Positions 23,945 through 32,626 of a DNA stretch of 64,000 nucleotides are shown one piece after another. Every line of letters begins with the position of its first letter. Position 1 is the first letter of the stretch. The position numbers and the translations under genes were made by a program. Below the pieces are notes generated by a model. It made no database searches. It was not told where the DNA came from and saw nothing but the letters and a program-made list of their open reading frames with translations. This DNA comes from CAVSJA01 sp963728145. GTDB lineage: Bacteria > Bacteroidota > Bacteroidia > Chitinophagales > Chitinophagaceae. The DNA is taken from NCBI GenBank assembly GCA_963728145.1, contig CAVSJA010000009.1, positions 372,001 through 436,000 of the forward strand. The letters run 5' to 3'.

Positions 23945-25486
23945 ATGTCTCTTATTGAACTTTCACTACCCAATAGCATTGCAAAAGCACTACGCCTGCC
24001 GACTAAATCCCCCAAGAAGCAGCAGGTCAAGGTTTTGAAGAAGCTTTTGACCAAGGCCCGCTTTACTGAGTTTGGTCAGACTTATCATTTTGATGAGATA
24101 CTCTTGAGCAGCAATCCGGCAAAGCGATTTTCGCAATTGGTTCCCACTTATGATTATAACAAGATCTATGCTGCATGGTGGCACAAAACCCTGGAAGGTA
24201 AGCCTGATATCTGTTGGCCGGGCAAGATCAAATACTTTGCCTTGAGTTCGGGTACATCGGAGTCAGCAAGCAAGTATATTCCGATCACTAATGATTTAAT
24301 GCGTGGCAACAGGATCACGATGATTAAACATTTGCTCACCCTGCGCAATTACCACGATATCCCGGTAAAGAGCCTGAGCAAAGGATGGTTGATGATCGGA
24401 GGTAGTACAGATCTTCAGAAAGGTCCGGGATATTATGCCGGCGACCTTAGTGGTATTACCGCCAAAAAAGTTCCATTCTGGTTTACTCCTTTTTATAAAC
24501 CAGGAAAAGCAATTGCAAGAACTAAAGATTGGAGTGAAAAGATTGAGTTGGTTATCGAGGAAGCACCCAAATGGGATATTTCTTTCGTCGTTGGGGTTCC
24601 TGCATGGATCCAGCTTTGCATGGAAAAGATCATTGAGAAATACAAACTCAAAAACATTCACGATGTCTGGCCCAATCTCACTTTTTTTGTACACGGTGGC
24701 GTTTCCTTCGAACCTTATAAAAAAGGATTTGAAAAACTTTTGGGAAAACCACTCACTTATATTGAGACCTATCTCGCATCAGAAGGTTTTATTGCCTACC
24801 AGGATCGTCAGGGCATTAATGGTATGAAGCTGGTGCTGAATGAACATATCTTTTTTGAATTCGTTCCATTTGATGATTCCAATTTTGATGGAGAAGGAAA
24901 TCTTGTAGATAATCCCAAAGCATTAATGATCCACGAAGTAGAAGAAGGGAAGGATTATGCGATCCTGCTCAGCACTTCGGCTGGGGCATGGCGATATCTT
25001 ATCGGCGATACGGTTCGATTCGTTGATATGGAAAGGTCCGAGATTGTAATAACTGGCCGTACCAAACACTTCTTAAGCCTGGTTGGGGAACACCTCAGTG
25101 TTGACAATATGAATAAGGCTGTTCAATTGAGCAGTGAAGAGTTGAATATTTCAATTCCTGAATTTACGGTTGCGGGTGTGCCTCACGGTTTGTTCTTCGC
25201 ACACCAATGGTATGTTGCCTGCGATGACCATGTAGATGCTGAAACCCTACGCGATAAGATTGATCATCACCTCAAGGAGCTTAATGATGATTATGCAGTA
25301 GAAAGAACAAGCGCATTGAAAGATATCAGGGTTGATGTACTCCCCGAATCAACATTCATGGAGTTTATGCGACAAAAGGGAAAGATCGGTGGCCAACATA
25401 AATTTCCGCGGGTGATGAAAGGAAAGATGTTCCAGGATTGGCAGCATTTTCTTGAAAAACAAACTGTCCGAGTCAACAAAGGTTGA
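23945..25486 (+). CDS. GH3 auxin-responsive-promoter family acyl-acid amido synthetase homologue
   Basis: A 513-residue member of the ANL adenylate-forming superfamily, GH3 branch, best known in plants for joining amino acids to jasmonate or auxin. The ATP/phosphate loop is FALSSGTSESASKYIP (about 98-113). YLASEGFIAYQDR and LLSTSAGAWRYLIGDTVRF follow in the adenylation core, then ITGRTKHFLSLVGEHLS at the C-domain hinge. Bacterial GH3 proteins are common in Bacteroidota but their acid and amine substrates are largely unknown. The TGA stop belongs to the first GTTGATAAGG word of the following tract. Single gene with its own -7 box. Confidence 0.9.
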   Translation: MSLIELSLPNSIAKALRLPTKSPKKQQVKVLKKLLTKARFTEFGQTYHFDEILLSSNPAKRFSQLVPTYDYNKIYAAWWHKTLEGKPDICWPGKIKYFALSSGTSESASKYIPITNDLMRGNRITMIKHLLTLRNYHDIPVKSLSKGWLMIGGSTDLQKGPGYYAGDLSGITAKKVPFWFTPFYKPGKAIARTKDWSEKIELVIEEAPKWDISFVVGVPAWIQLCMEKIIEKYKLKNIHDVWPNLTFFVHGGVSFEPYKKGFEKLLGKPLTYIETYLASEGFIAYQDRQGINGMKLVLNEHIFFEFVPFDDSNFDGEGNLVDNPKALMIHEVEEGKDYAILLSTSAGAWRYLIGDTVRFVDMERSEIVITGRTKHFLSLVGEHLSVDNMNKAVQLSSEELNISIPEFTVAGVPHGLFFAHQWYVACDDHVDAETLRDKIDHHLKELNDDYAVERTSALKDIRVDVLPESTFMEFMRQKGKIGGQHKFPRVMKGKMFQDWQHFLEKQTVRVNKG

Positions 25487-25580
25487 TAAGGTTGACATAA
25501 AAACGCTTTATCAAACTTTTTAACCCTATCAACTTTATCAACCCTGTCAACCTTATCAACCTTATCAACCTCATCAACCT
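25481..25580. repeat. GTTGACAAGG-word hairpin tract after GH3
   Basis: Forward words GGTTGATAAGGTTGACAT at 25481-25498 and reverse words (CTATCAACTTTATCAACC, CTGTCAACC, TTATCAACC, TTATCAACC, TCATCAACC) at 25526-25580. The GH3 stop codon TGA (25484-25486) is in the first word. Follows a plus-strand gene and precedes LysE on the same strand. Confidence 0.75.
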
Positions 25581-25651
25581 ACACATATCATCGAATCCAC
25601 AGACGGCATTAATAATCAATCAGGAATAATCAATTATTCTTACTTTGCCGA

Positions 25652-26293
25652 ATGTGGCAGGCCATAATAAGTGGATTAACCCTCGGATTGATTCTTGCCT
25701 TATCGGTGGGGCCTGTCATCTTCACCATTATTAAACAAAGTCTGAATAACGGTTATGCCGGCGGGTTCAGTTTTGTAGTCGGCGTTTGGGTTAGCGATAT
25801 CGTTTTGGTTGTACTGGGGAATGCTTTCAGTGAATTGATGCTGGGCATCCTGGAGTATAAAAAAGCGATCGCCTATTTCGGAAGTGCATTCCTGCTGATG
25901 ATGGGTGTCTTCTATGTTTTCTTTAAAAAAGTTACGCTTAAGACTGATACGGATGAACGGAGTTCAAGATTCCGCAAAAGAGATATGGCCAAGATCTTCA
26001 CATCTGGTTTTTTGATTAATACCCTCAATCCCCAGGTGTTTTTGTTCTGGCTTACCTGGGCGACTATTTATTCAGCGAAGTTCTCTCTCAGGGAAAGAAT
26101 TACCGTATTTTCTATTTGCATTGCATTCAATATGCTTGCAGATGCATTAAAAGTGATCACCGCGGGTAAGCTGAGAAAAAAACTTACGTTCCGTTCGCTG
26201 ACAATGGTAAACAAAGTTGCGGGGATCATCCTGATGGTTTTTGGATTAGTGTTATTATATGGTGTGATCTTTTTTCCTGAAAAAATCAACTAG
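25652..26293 (+). CDS. LysE-family amino-acid exporter
   Basis: Inner-membrane efflux protein of 213 residues with six predicted helices. It shows the LysE/RhtB family opening LTLGLILALSVGPVIFTII (9-27) with the conserved G-P, followed by GFSFVVGVWVSDIVLVVLG, and NTLNPQVFLFWLTWA (about 128-142), the conserved N-P-K/Q motif of the fourth helix. It probably exports amino acids or related metabolites. The substrate is unknown, and no Lrp-type regulator is next to it. TTACTTTG, with one mismatch to the -7 consensus, is just before ATG 25652. Confidence 0.85.
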   Translation: MWQAIISGLTLGLILALSVGPVIFTIIKQSLNNGYAGGFSFVVGVWVSDIVLVVLGNAFSELMLGILEYKKAIAYFGSAFLLMMGVFYVFFKKVTLKTDTDERSSRFRKRDMAKIFTSGFLINTLNPQVFLFWLTWATIYSAKFSLRERITVFSICIAFNMLADALKVITAGKLRKKLTFRSLTMVNKVAGIILMVFGLVLLYGVIFFPEKIN

Positions 26294-26349
26294 TATTAAC
26301 AAAACCTTTTTTAGAATAGAAGAAATACTGAAGTAATTTGTTGCGGCTG

Positions 26350-26925
26350 ATGAAAATAAGTCTACTTGTCATCATTTTATTCTCCCTACTCTTTAATGCT
26401 GCAGCCCAGCAATCCGATTTTATTGTATTGAAGAAAAGAAATGGCCGCCCATTGAAATCTTATTACGAAGGCGTTTTTATTTCCGCAGAAACGAATAGTG
26501 GATTTGGAATAAATGGATACATAAAAGATATACGCAATGATTCGATCTTTGTGCAACAAGAAATAACCAGGCTGGTACCGACGGAGTTCGGATCGAAGAT
26601 CGACACCGTGAGATTTACTTTCGGAGTGCTTTATACTGAAATCGGAAAATTTAATTATGATGGAACACAACGATATGGCAAGAAAAAGGGGTTTGTACAA
26701 GTAGCGGTTCCCAAGATAATGATCATTGGAGGTGTTGGGTTCATCGTATTGGAATTGGTAAATACTGCTTATAGAGGAGAATCATTAACCGACAATAACA
26801 AACTCGCCGCGATTGGAATAGCAGCGGGAGTATCTGCTGCTGGCTTCATTTGGCAAAAACTGCAAAATAAGAATAACGAAGTGGGAGGAAAATTCAAGGT
26901 GGTTTATGTAAAAGTTAAACCCTAA
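26350..26925 (+). CDS. Exported protein of unknown function with two hydrophobic segments
   Basis: A 191-residue protein from ATG 26350, with signal peptide KISLLVIILFSLLFNAAAQQ. The first half is beta-rich (GYIKDIRNDSIFVQQEITRLV). Two hydrophobic stretches follow (IMIIGGVGFIVLELV, about 121-135, and LAAIGIAAGVSAAGFIW, about 151-167), separated by a short hydrophilic loop, then a charged end. This layout is common in conserved Chitinophagaceae proteins, but I cannot name the family. The TTG at 26338 is a less likely start. It lies between LysE and mtgA on the same strand. Confidence 0.6.
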   Translation: MKISLLVIILFSLLFNAAAQQSDFIVLKKRNGRPLKSYYEGVFISAETNSGFGINGYIKDIRNDSIFVQQEITRLVPTEFGSKIDTVRFTFGVLYTEIGKFNYDGTQRYGKKKGFVQVAVPKIMIIGGVGFIVLELVNTAYRGESLTDNNKLAAIGIAAGVSAAGFIWQKLQNKNNEVGGKFKVVYVKVKP

Positions 26926-27029
26926 TTCTTTTCGGATATCGGTAGCAATATTTTAATTCCCAATTACCCTTTCAATAACTACCCGGACATAACTACTAAT
27001 TCCTATCTTGCCCCAAAGAAGTCTGGCCG

Positions 27030-27734
27030 ATGGCTTTTAAAACAAAAGGTCTCTTTGTCCGCATCTGGAGAATCATTAAACGGACCCTTATTTTCCTTTT
27101 TTTCTTTCAACTCTTTTACATCTTACTCCTGAAATGGGTTGATCCTCCAATAACCATTACACAATTTTGGAGTTGGATCAGCGGAAATGGATTGAAGAGG
27201 GATTATGTTGACCTTGATGAAATGTCTTCCTATGCACGGCTTGCTGTTATTGCCTCCGAAGATCAATTGTTTGCAGATCACAGTGGTTTTGATTGGAAAA
27301 GTATTCGCAAAGCAAGAGAATACAACGAAAAAAAACCCAATCGTGTCCGTGGCGCTTCTACCATCAGCCAGCAGGTTGCAAAAAATGTATTCCTCTGGCA
27401 ACATCGTTCCTGGTTCAGGAAAGGTCTTGAAACCTATTTCACATTTATGATCGAATTGATCTGGGGAAAGGAAAGAATTTTAGAAGTTTATTTAAATGTT
27501 TCAGAAATGGGCAAGGGAGTTTTCGGAATTGAAGCTGCTTCCCAAAAATATTTTAAGAAACCAGCGAAGAAATTGACCCGGCACGAGGCTGCATCGATTG
27601 CCGCATGTTTACCGAATCCAAAAGCATATACGGTTGTTCCGCTTTCAAGATATGTTGCTAACAGAACGCCAATGATCGTGCGGCAAATGAACAATCTGCA
27701 GGATGACCCGGATATTCAGAAGTTGTTACAGTAA
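27030..27734 (+). CDS. mtgA: Monofunctional peptidoglycan glycosyltransferase
   Basis: Polymerises lipid II into glycan strands at the inner membrane (GT51 family) without a transpeptidase domain. The 234-residue protein has an N-terminal membrane anchor (LIFLFFFQLFYILLLKWV, about 15-32). GT51 motifs in order are VIASEDQLFADHSGFDW (catalytic Glu), RGASTISQQVAKNVFLW, KERILEVYLNVSEMGKGVFGIEAAS, and RHEAASIAACLPNP. Length is normal for MtgA. Downstream is a convergent hairpin tract, so transcription likely ends there. Confidence 0.95.
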   Translation: MAFKTKGLFVRIWRIIKRTLIFLFFFQLFYILLLKWVDPPITITQFWSWISGNGLKRDYVDLDEMSSYARLAVIASEDQLFADHSGFDWKSIRKAREYNEKKPNRVRGASTISQQVAKNVFLWQHRSWFRKGLETYFTFMIELIWGKERILEVYLNVSEMGKGVFGIEAASQKYFKKPAKKLTRHEAASIAACLPNPKAYTVVPLSRYVANRTPMIVRQMNNLQDDPDIQKLLQ

Positions 27735-27737
27735 GTT

Positions 27738-27845
27738 CGTCGAGCCGTGAGCTATGAGCTTCGAGCCACGAGCTGAATGCAACTCGAGAAAATATCCAAT
27801 AAACAAAGGTTTTGGCTCGAAACTCGAAGTCATAACTCACAGCTT
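27738..27845. repeat. CGAGCYRTGAGC-word inverted tract between convergent genes
   Basis: CGAGCCGTGAGCTATGAGCT, CGAGCCACGAGC and similar words at 27738-27775 are mirrored by GGCTCGAAACTCGAAGTCAT and ACTCACAGCTTG at 27812-27845. The halves pair imperfectly over about 30 bp. It is the same design as the GTTGACAAGG tracts but with a different word, and it separates mtgA (+) from the minus-strand GT39 gene. Confidence 0.65.
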
Positions 27846-29507
27846 GAATTTAAATCCCGAGCTATTCAAACTCGGAAATCCAGGAATGCAGGTAGAGATC
27901 GCAAACTTTGCATGATATGTTCCCGCCGGCAATTTATGAAGTGATGATAAAGTGTAGGTTCCACTTGAATCCCTGATCGCTTTCACGGTAAACCCGGTAT
28001 TAATATATGAGGAAACATCGTCTTTCCTGTCGTAGATGGCGATCCAGATAGAAGAGCTGTCATAAGATGAACTCTGAAAGTAAGGAAGATAATGCGATGG
28101 AGCCTCGATAATGCAGGTAAACTGGATCGTTCCTTTACCAATGTATTCTTCACGAATATTCTTTATCATAACTTTTGAAAAAGAAAAATAATTGTCGATA
28201 ACCCGTCCGCCGTTTCCTTCATGACGCGGCGCCGGAATGGTATCATTGAAGTAATTAGTTCTCGGGCCAATCACATAAGCCGGTTTTCCAATTAGCGAGT
28301 CTTCAAGTGGCCAGAAATTAAAATTGTTCCTGCGATAGTTCGTTCCATTTAATCCAAATGCCTTCTCACCAGAATAGAACCAGTACTTCGAAGGTTTTTG
28401 ATACGTGTTAGTATACACGACCGGGAGACCATTCGCTTTAGCTTTTACTACCGCGGCAGCCGTTTTATTTTGATGGAACTCGTCTTTACTGATGGCCCTG
28501 GAAACGGGAAGATCCCATGCCATAAAGAATCTTCCTGCAAACACGATTAATAAAGTAAAGGGTAAGGTCCGATAAATCCATTTCGAAAATTTTGGTTTGT
28601 CAATCAACCATTGATGGCTTAGTGCTATCAACCCGACAAAGGCGGGTACTGTCCAATTTGCTTCGGATTTCCCTTTTAATGTGCTAATCAGAAAAAAAAC
28701 ATAGAACCCCACTACTGAATACTTCAATGCTCTTTGAACCAGGTTAAGAGGTGGTTGCTTTATTGCGGCCCAAATTAATAACCATCCAACTAAAGGACCC
28801 GCCAAAAGAATCTGTCCTCCGATATATTCTAAAGTGAATGTTGGTCGGTACACGCTTGCGCTGCGTTCATACAAATGAAACTGAACAGAAGGAAAATTAT
28901 GTTCGTACTGCCAGTAAAGATGCGGAGCAAAAAGTAAGAGCGCTATGATCGCTGCTAACCAGGTCTGGTATTTCAAAAATAATTTTGGATTCGACAATAG
29001 CGTAAAGAATACAATCAAAACGCCATGATATTTGCTGTACAGCATTAGCGCAATTGAAATTCCCAACAATGCCGTGTTCAGGAAATTCATCTTTTCAATG
29101 AATCTTCTATAGAGTAGAAAGAAAAGAGCTACGAACAACATCAATGGGACATCCGGTACTGCGATCATTCCTCCTATTTGCGCAACGGCAATTGAGGCTG
29201 CAATTGCATAGAATAAAAAATCATTCTTTTTATCCAGTAGTTCCCGAACAATGATCAATGTCGCAGTATTCATTATCACAATGACGAGTCGCGTGCCAAA
29301 TTCATTGGGAAAGATTGAATAGCCGGCTTTAATCGCCCACGCGATCATCGGAGGATGATCGAAATAACCCCAGGCGGGATAATTGGAATACATCCAGTAA
29401 TAAGCTTCGTCGTCAAAAAGCTCGGTAGTTCCTGCTTGAATAAGGTTTAAAACAAGCCATGATGTAAAAAAGACAGCTAAATGATATGTTCTAAGGAATT
29501 GGACCAT
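27837..29507 (-). CDS. GT39/ArnT-type membrane glycosyltransferase
   Basis: A 556-residue integral membrane enzyme with about ten transmembrane helices in the first 350 residues. It uses a polyprenyl-phosphate sugar donor to modify lipids or proteins at the periplasmic side. The start LFDDEAYYWMYSNYPAWGYFDHPPMIAW (about 29-57) holds the catalytic acidic residue (DDE) and the family's WGYFDHPP motif. YSKYHGVLIVFFTLLSNPKLF is the typical mid-protein segment. The C-terminal 200 residues are a soluble periplasmic domain. Acceptor unknown. Start ATG 29507; the neighbour upstream is the NadR-like pseudogene. Confidence 0.85.
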   Translation of the reverse strand: MVQFLRTYHLAVFFTSWLVLNLIQAGTTELFDDEAYYWMYSNYPAWGYFDHPPMIAWAIKAGYSIFPNEFGTRLVIVIMNTATLIIVRELLDKKNDFLFYAIAASIAVAQIGGMIAVPDVPLMLFVALFFLLYRRFIEKMNFLNTALLGISIALMLYSKYHGVLIVFFTLLSNPKLFLKYQTWLAAIIALLLFAPHLYWQYEHNFPSVQFHLYERSASVYRPTFTLEYIGGQILLAGPLVGWLLIWAAIKQPPLNLVQRALKYSVVGFYVFFLISTLKGKSEANWTVPAFVGLIALSHQWLIDKPKFSKWIYRTLPFTLLIVFAGRFFMAWDLPVSRAISKDEFHQNKTAAAVVKAKANGLPVVYTNTYQKPSKYWFYSGEKAFGLNGTNYRRNNFNFWPLEDSLIGKPAYVIGPRTNYFNDTIPAPRHEGNGGRVIDNYFSFSKVMIKNIREEYIGKGTIQFTCIIEAPSHYLPYFQSSSYDSSSIWIAIYDRKDDVSSYINTGFTVKAIRDSSGTYTLSSLHKLPAGTYHAKFAISTCIPGFPSLNSSGFKFKL

Positions 29508-29523
29508 AGATAATATTCCGTAT

Positions 29524-30063
29524 TCATTGAATTAATAGTTCATCTACAAACTCGATTGCCTTTTTCAATCGTTCCTCGTAGTCACCGTGATTTCCACCCA
29601 TGGAACAGATTGATTGACCATCAAATCCTTGTAGATATGAAAAAGTTTTTCTCTTGATTCGAGATCAGGATATTCTCTTAGTTCATCTGCAATCCATGGC
29701 AGATCGGTATTGCACAAAAGGTACAGATCGTATTTTCTTTCAACGATCTGATCAAGTATGAAAGGGATGGCATTCTCCAAAAACAAACTCATCCCAAACT
29801 TTCATCACATACATATTGGTATCAATGAATAGCACATCCTTTCCAGATTTTCGTTCAAGCATTTGCTTAACATAATCGTCTTCTAATTGAAGTTGACCTA
29901 CTGCGATGGTAAGCAAATCCTCATGCGTGTAATTCATCCCATGCTTCAACAGATATTCCCTGGCATATTCCGGACACCACAAGGTTTGGTAATGCGCCGC
30001 CAGTTCGCTGCAGAGCGTGCTTTTCCCTGTGCTTTCCGGCCCGATGATCGCTACCTTTTTCAT
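29524..30063 (-). pseudogene. NadR-like nicotinamide riboside kinase (AAA_28), two compensating frameshifts
   Basis: From ATG 30063 the frame gives a P-loop kinase (IIGPESTGKSTLCSELA, then WCPEYAREYL and LFIDTNMYVMKVWDEFVFG). At about 29763-29770 an extra base in the CCATCCCTTT run shifts the frame; the family sequence continues as FILDQIVERKYDLYLLCNTDLPW in the next frame. Near 29585-29592 one base is missing (ATCAC/GGTGAC), and the original frame resumes as GDYEERLKKAIEFVDELL to TGA at 29524-29526. Restored length is 179 codons, normal for the family. The product would phosphorylate nicotinamide riboside imported by PnuC (pnuC is 2.6 kb away). Either inactivated or a sequence error. Confidence 0.8.
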
Positions 30064-30175
30064 GTCGAGGCAAGTTAATCCCTTGAACTTTAATTTTAAC
30101 CTTTGAAACTTAAAACTTTATTTCGGTTAAAGTAATTGCAGCTGTTTTACGTCTTCAGTAGTAAAGCGTTTCTGC

Positions 30176-30730
30176 ATGGCCGAAGCAATGGCGAAACAAA
30201 CAATCATACAGGCAATTAAAGATTATGGCCAGCAACTCTTTGGTTTTATCAGAAGCCGTGTTGGAACGGATGAGGATGCCGAAGATATTTTGCAGGATGT
30301 ATGGTACCAGTTCAGCAATATTGCTGAAGTGGAAGCTATAGAAAGTGTTTCGGGTTGGCTTTACCGTGTAGCGAGAAATAAGATCACTGATAATTATCGA
30401 AAAAGAAAAAATGAACCCCTTGAAGACAGGTTGCTTGAGAACGTTGAGGGTGAAATGAGTTTCAGGGAAATACTTTTAACAGACAACCAGGATCCCGAAG
30501 CTGAAAATTTAAAACAATTGTTTTGGGAGGAACTGTTCAACGCCCTGAATGAACTACCGGAAAATCAGCGCGAGGTTTTTATCCTGAATGAATTGGAAGA
30601 TATGACCCTGCAGGAGATCGCCAATCGTAAGAATGAAAATTTGAAAACAATTATTTCCAGGAAAAGATACGCGGTGCTGCATTTGCGCCAGCGACTGGAG
30701 AATTTATACAATGATATTGTCAATTATTAA
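30176..30730 (+). CDS. ECF-type RNA polymerase sigma factor
   Basis: A 184-residue extracytoplasmic-function sigma factor. Region 2 spans about 25-90 (DEDAEDILQDVWYQFSN, WLYRVARNKITDNYRK). Region 4 spans about 120-175 (LNELPENQREVFILNELEDMTLQEIA), followed by a basic helix, ISRKRYAVLHLRQRL. It heads a same-strand cluster with a two-helix membrane protein, a small hydrophobic protein and Hsp20, so it probably drives a stress response. No classical anti-sigma domain is next to it, although the following membrane protein could fill that role (inference). Start ATG 30176, or 30188. Confidence 0.92.
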   Translation: MAEAMAKQTIIQAIKDYGQQLFGFIRSRVGTDEDAEDILQDVWYQFSNIAEVEAIESVSGWLYRVARNKITDNYRKRKNEPLEDRLLENVEGEMSFREILLTDNQDPEAENLKQLFWEELFNALNELPENQREVFILNELEDMTLQEIANRKNENLKTIISRKRYAVLHLRQRLENLYNDIVNY

Positions 30731-30741
30731 ATCTTTGAAGC

Positions 30742-31125
30742 ATGAACCATTATCGAGACAAAAGAAGGGTTAGACGCGAATTTATCCCCTTAATTATCGT
30801 TGGAGCCGCAGCATTAGTATTCCTGTTTAGCTGGATCGTAATGCTACTTTGGAATGCAATCCTTCCGGAATTAGTAAATGTTAGGCAGATCAATATTTGG
30901 CAGGCCATGGGATTACTGGTTCTAAGCAAAATCCTCTTTGGCGGTTTCGGAAAATCCGGCGGTTGGAATCGTCGTAAAGAACGCTCCGAATGGTCTAACA
31001 TGACGCCTGAGGAGAGAACAAGATTCAAAGAAGAATGGAAAAGGAGATGTTATCCTGGCTCAATGGAAAGGCAGAGCCGAGAATCAGGATCAGAACAGAA
31101 GCCGGATGAACAGTCACCGACCTAA
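30742..31125 (+). CDS. Membrane protein co-transcribed with ECF sigma factor
   Basis: A 127-residue protein 11 bp after the sigma gene. Two hydrophobic helices (LIIVGAAALVFLFSWIVMLLW, about 17-37, and IWQAMGLLVLSKILFGGF, about 53-70) are preceded by a very basic N-terminus and followed by a charged tail. The tail contains WSNMTPEERTRFKEEWKRR, a Spy-like 'LTPEER' helix. Both ends would be cytoplasmic. It may sense or restrain the sigma factor, but it has no ZAS or other known anti-sigma domain. Family not recognised. Confidence 0.65.
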   Translation: MNHYRDKRRVRREFIPLIIVGAAALVFLFSWIVMLLWNAILPELVNVRQINIWQAMGLLVLSKILFGGFGKSGGWNRRKERSEWSNMTPEERTRFKEEWKRRCYPGSMERQSRESGSEQKPDEQSPT

Positions 31126-31217
31126 AAAAGAAATATTCTCTCACTCTAAAGTATTTCTCATAATCGTTCGTCTACTTCTTATATCGAGGACCTATAATAA
31201 TTAAATATTAATAAATC

Positions 31218-31439
31218 ATGAGACCATCATTTTGGAGGCTGCTCTTTGCGGGCATCCTCGGGGCAATCGCTTTGTTTATTCTGCCCTTTGTATTTATCCG
31301 GTTAGTTCTTTTCTTTTTATTGATCGGAGTGATATTCCGGATTCTTTGGGGAGGAAGATGGAGAAGAGGCCGGAACTATCATCACCATTCCTGGTACCAA
31401 ACAAAACAACCACTCGATCAATCAAAGGAATATATCTAA
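31218..31439 (+). CDS. Small hydrophobic membrane protein
   Basis: A 73-residue protein with one long or two closely packed hydrophobic helices (LLFAGILGAIALFILPFVFI, then VLFFLLIGVIFRILWGG). The tail is basic and rich in histidine (RRGRNYHHHSWYQ). Position between the sigma-linked membrane protein and hsp20, all on the same strand, suggests the same stress operon. AT-rich sequence precedes ATG 31218. The family is not known to me. It is small, but the clean signal of alternating Leu/Ile/Phe and the conserved order make it a likely gene. Confidence 0.55.
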   Translation: MRPSFWRLLFAGILGAIALFILPFVFIRLVLFFLLIGVIFRILWGGRWRRGRNYHHHSWYQTKQPLDQSKEYI

Positions 31440-31490
31440 TGATTGCGAAGAAAATAGTAATCAAAAACAAAAAACTAAAATTCAGAACGT

Positions 31491-31889
31491 ATGATTTATC
31501 AGCATGCATGTGTAGCCAGACAAGCACACCATTATGGACATCGGACACATCCCTATTCAATATCGGCCCAGCGGGCACCGGTAAATGTTTACAAGACTGA
31601 AAACAGTTATGTAATGCTCGTCTTTGCTCCGGGAAGAGTGAAGGAAAATTTTCAGGTTGGTATGAAAGGAAATGAACTTACAGTTAGTTATGAACCCGCA
31701 ACAGGAAAGCCAACACCAGATTGGATCAGGAAGGAATACAGTCGGGGAGCATTCGAACGTGTATTTACCGTTGATGAATCAATTGATGCAACACAGATCA
31801 GCGCGAAATATGTGGATGGTGTATTGGAGATCACACTCCCATTAATTCCGGGGAAGGAAACGAAGGGACAGGATATCCTGATAAGTTAG
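31491..31889 (+). CDS. Hsp20/alpha-crystallin small heat-shock protein
   Basis: ATP-independent chaperone that holds unfolding proteins. The 132-residue product has the alpha-crystallin domain from about 28 to 128: APVNVYKTENSYVMLVFAPG, then KGNELTVSYEP, SRGAFERVFTVDESIDATQISAKYVDGVLEITLP. The last part is the A-x-x-x-n-G-v-L typical signature. There is a short N-terminal arm rich in His, and the C-terminal I-x-I/V anchor is present as DILIS. It ends the ECF sigma cluster beginning at 30176, which supports a protein-damage role for that regulon. Confidence 0.9.
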   Translation: MIYQHACVARQAHHYGHRTHPYSISAQRAPVNVYKTENSYVMLVFAPGRVKENFQVGMKGNELTVSYEPATGKPTPDWIRKEYSRGAFERVFTVDESIDATQISAKYVDGVLEITLPLIPGKETKGQDILIS

Positions 31890-31892
31890 GTT

Positions 31893-32609
31893 TTACAGCC
31901 TTCTAATTTTGATATTTCTCCACTCACTTGAGCCTGGATGTTGTTGCAGGGCAATTTTCCCTTTGGCAACTTTTGCAAAATTGGTAAAAGCAGGAGCAGC
32001 AAATTTGCTGTTTGCAACTCGCGCATTCCAATCATCGCTTCCTATTTGGCCTTCAAAGGTCTTGATACCATTTAACCACAAGGTTAGGTGACCTTTGTTT
32101 TGAACAATCCTTACCTTATTGAATTGTCCAACAGGAACAGGCTTCGATACTGTGGAATCACCGGCCAAATCATACAAGCAACCGGCGAGGTGATTTTGTT
32201 TTTTGTTATCGTCTGCATCAATATTATCCAGCACCTGCATTTCAGGGCCTGTGAGATAAGTAGCCCGAAATTTAGGATCCTCCTGGATATTAAAAATGAT
32301 GCCGCTATTTCCACCTTTAGAAATTTTCCACTCCAATTGCAATTCAAAGTTTTCAAATTCTTCATTGGTCACGATATCTCCACCACCATTTCTCGGCATT
32401 GTTGTATCGAATATGATGACGCCATTTCGCACCTGCCATTTGGAGCCTACCGTATCGCGGAGATAAGTATGCCAACCATTTGTTGACTTTCCATCAAACA
32501 ATAATATCCAGCCCTGCTTTTTCTCTTTTCGCGTAAGCGTGTTAGGATTTTGTGCGCGACAAGCGGCAAAAAGGATCATGAGCACAACAAAGAAAAATAC
32601 TTTTCTCAT
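31893..32609 (-). CDS. DUF1080 (3-keto-disaccharide hydrolase) lipoprotein
   Basis: A 238-residue concanavalin-like beta-sandwich protein. The signal peptide ends in a probable lipobox (LFAAC, Cys about 17), so it is likely anchored to the membrane. The family's opening GWILLFDGKSTNGWHTYL (about 33-50) is clear, as are GNSGIIFNIQED (about 100-111), GPEMQVLDN and the final LQQHPGSSEWRNIKIRRL. Members hydrolyse 3-keto-glycosides, including keto-trehalose and glucosides. No 3-keto-forming dehydrogenase is in this window. Convergent with hsp20, only 3 bp apart. Confidence 0.9.
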   Translation of the reverse strand: MRKVFFFVVLMILFAACRAQNPNTLTRKEKKQGWILLFDGKSTNGWHTYLRDTVGSKWQVRNGVIIFDTTMPRNGGGDIVTNEEFENFELQLEWKISKGGNSGIIFNIQEDPKFRATYLTGPEMQVLDNIDADDNKKQNHLAGCLYDLAGDSTVSKPVPVGQFNKVRIVQNKGHLTLWLNGIKTFEGQIGSDDWNARVANSKFAAPAFTNFAKVAKGKIALQQHPGSSEWRNIKIRRL

Positions 32610-32626
32610 GGATCGTTTGATTTTTG

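Noticed and set aside
31232..31600. ORF across the small membrane protein and hsp20 start
   Set aside because: Different frame from both plausible genes; cysteine-rich mixed composition, no start context.
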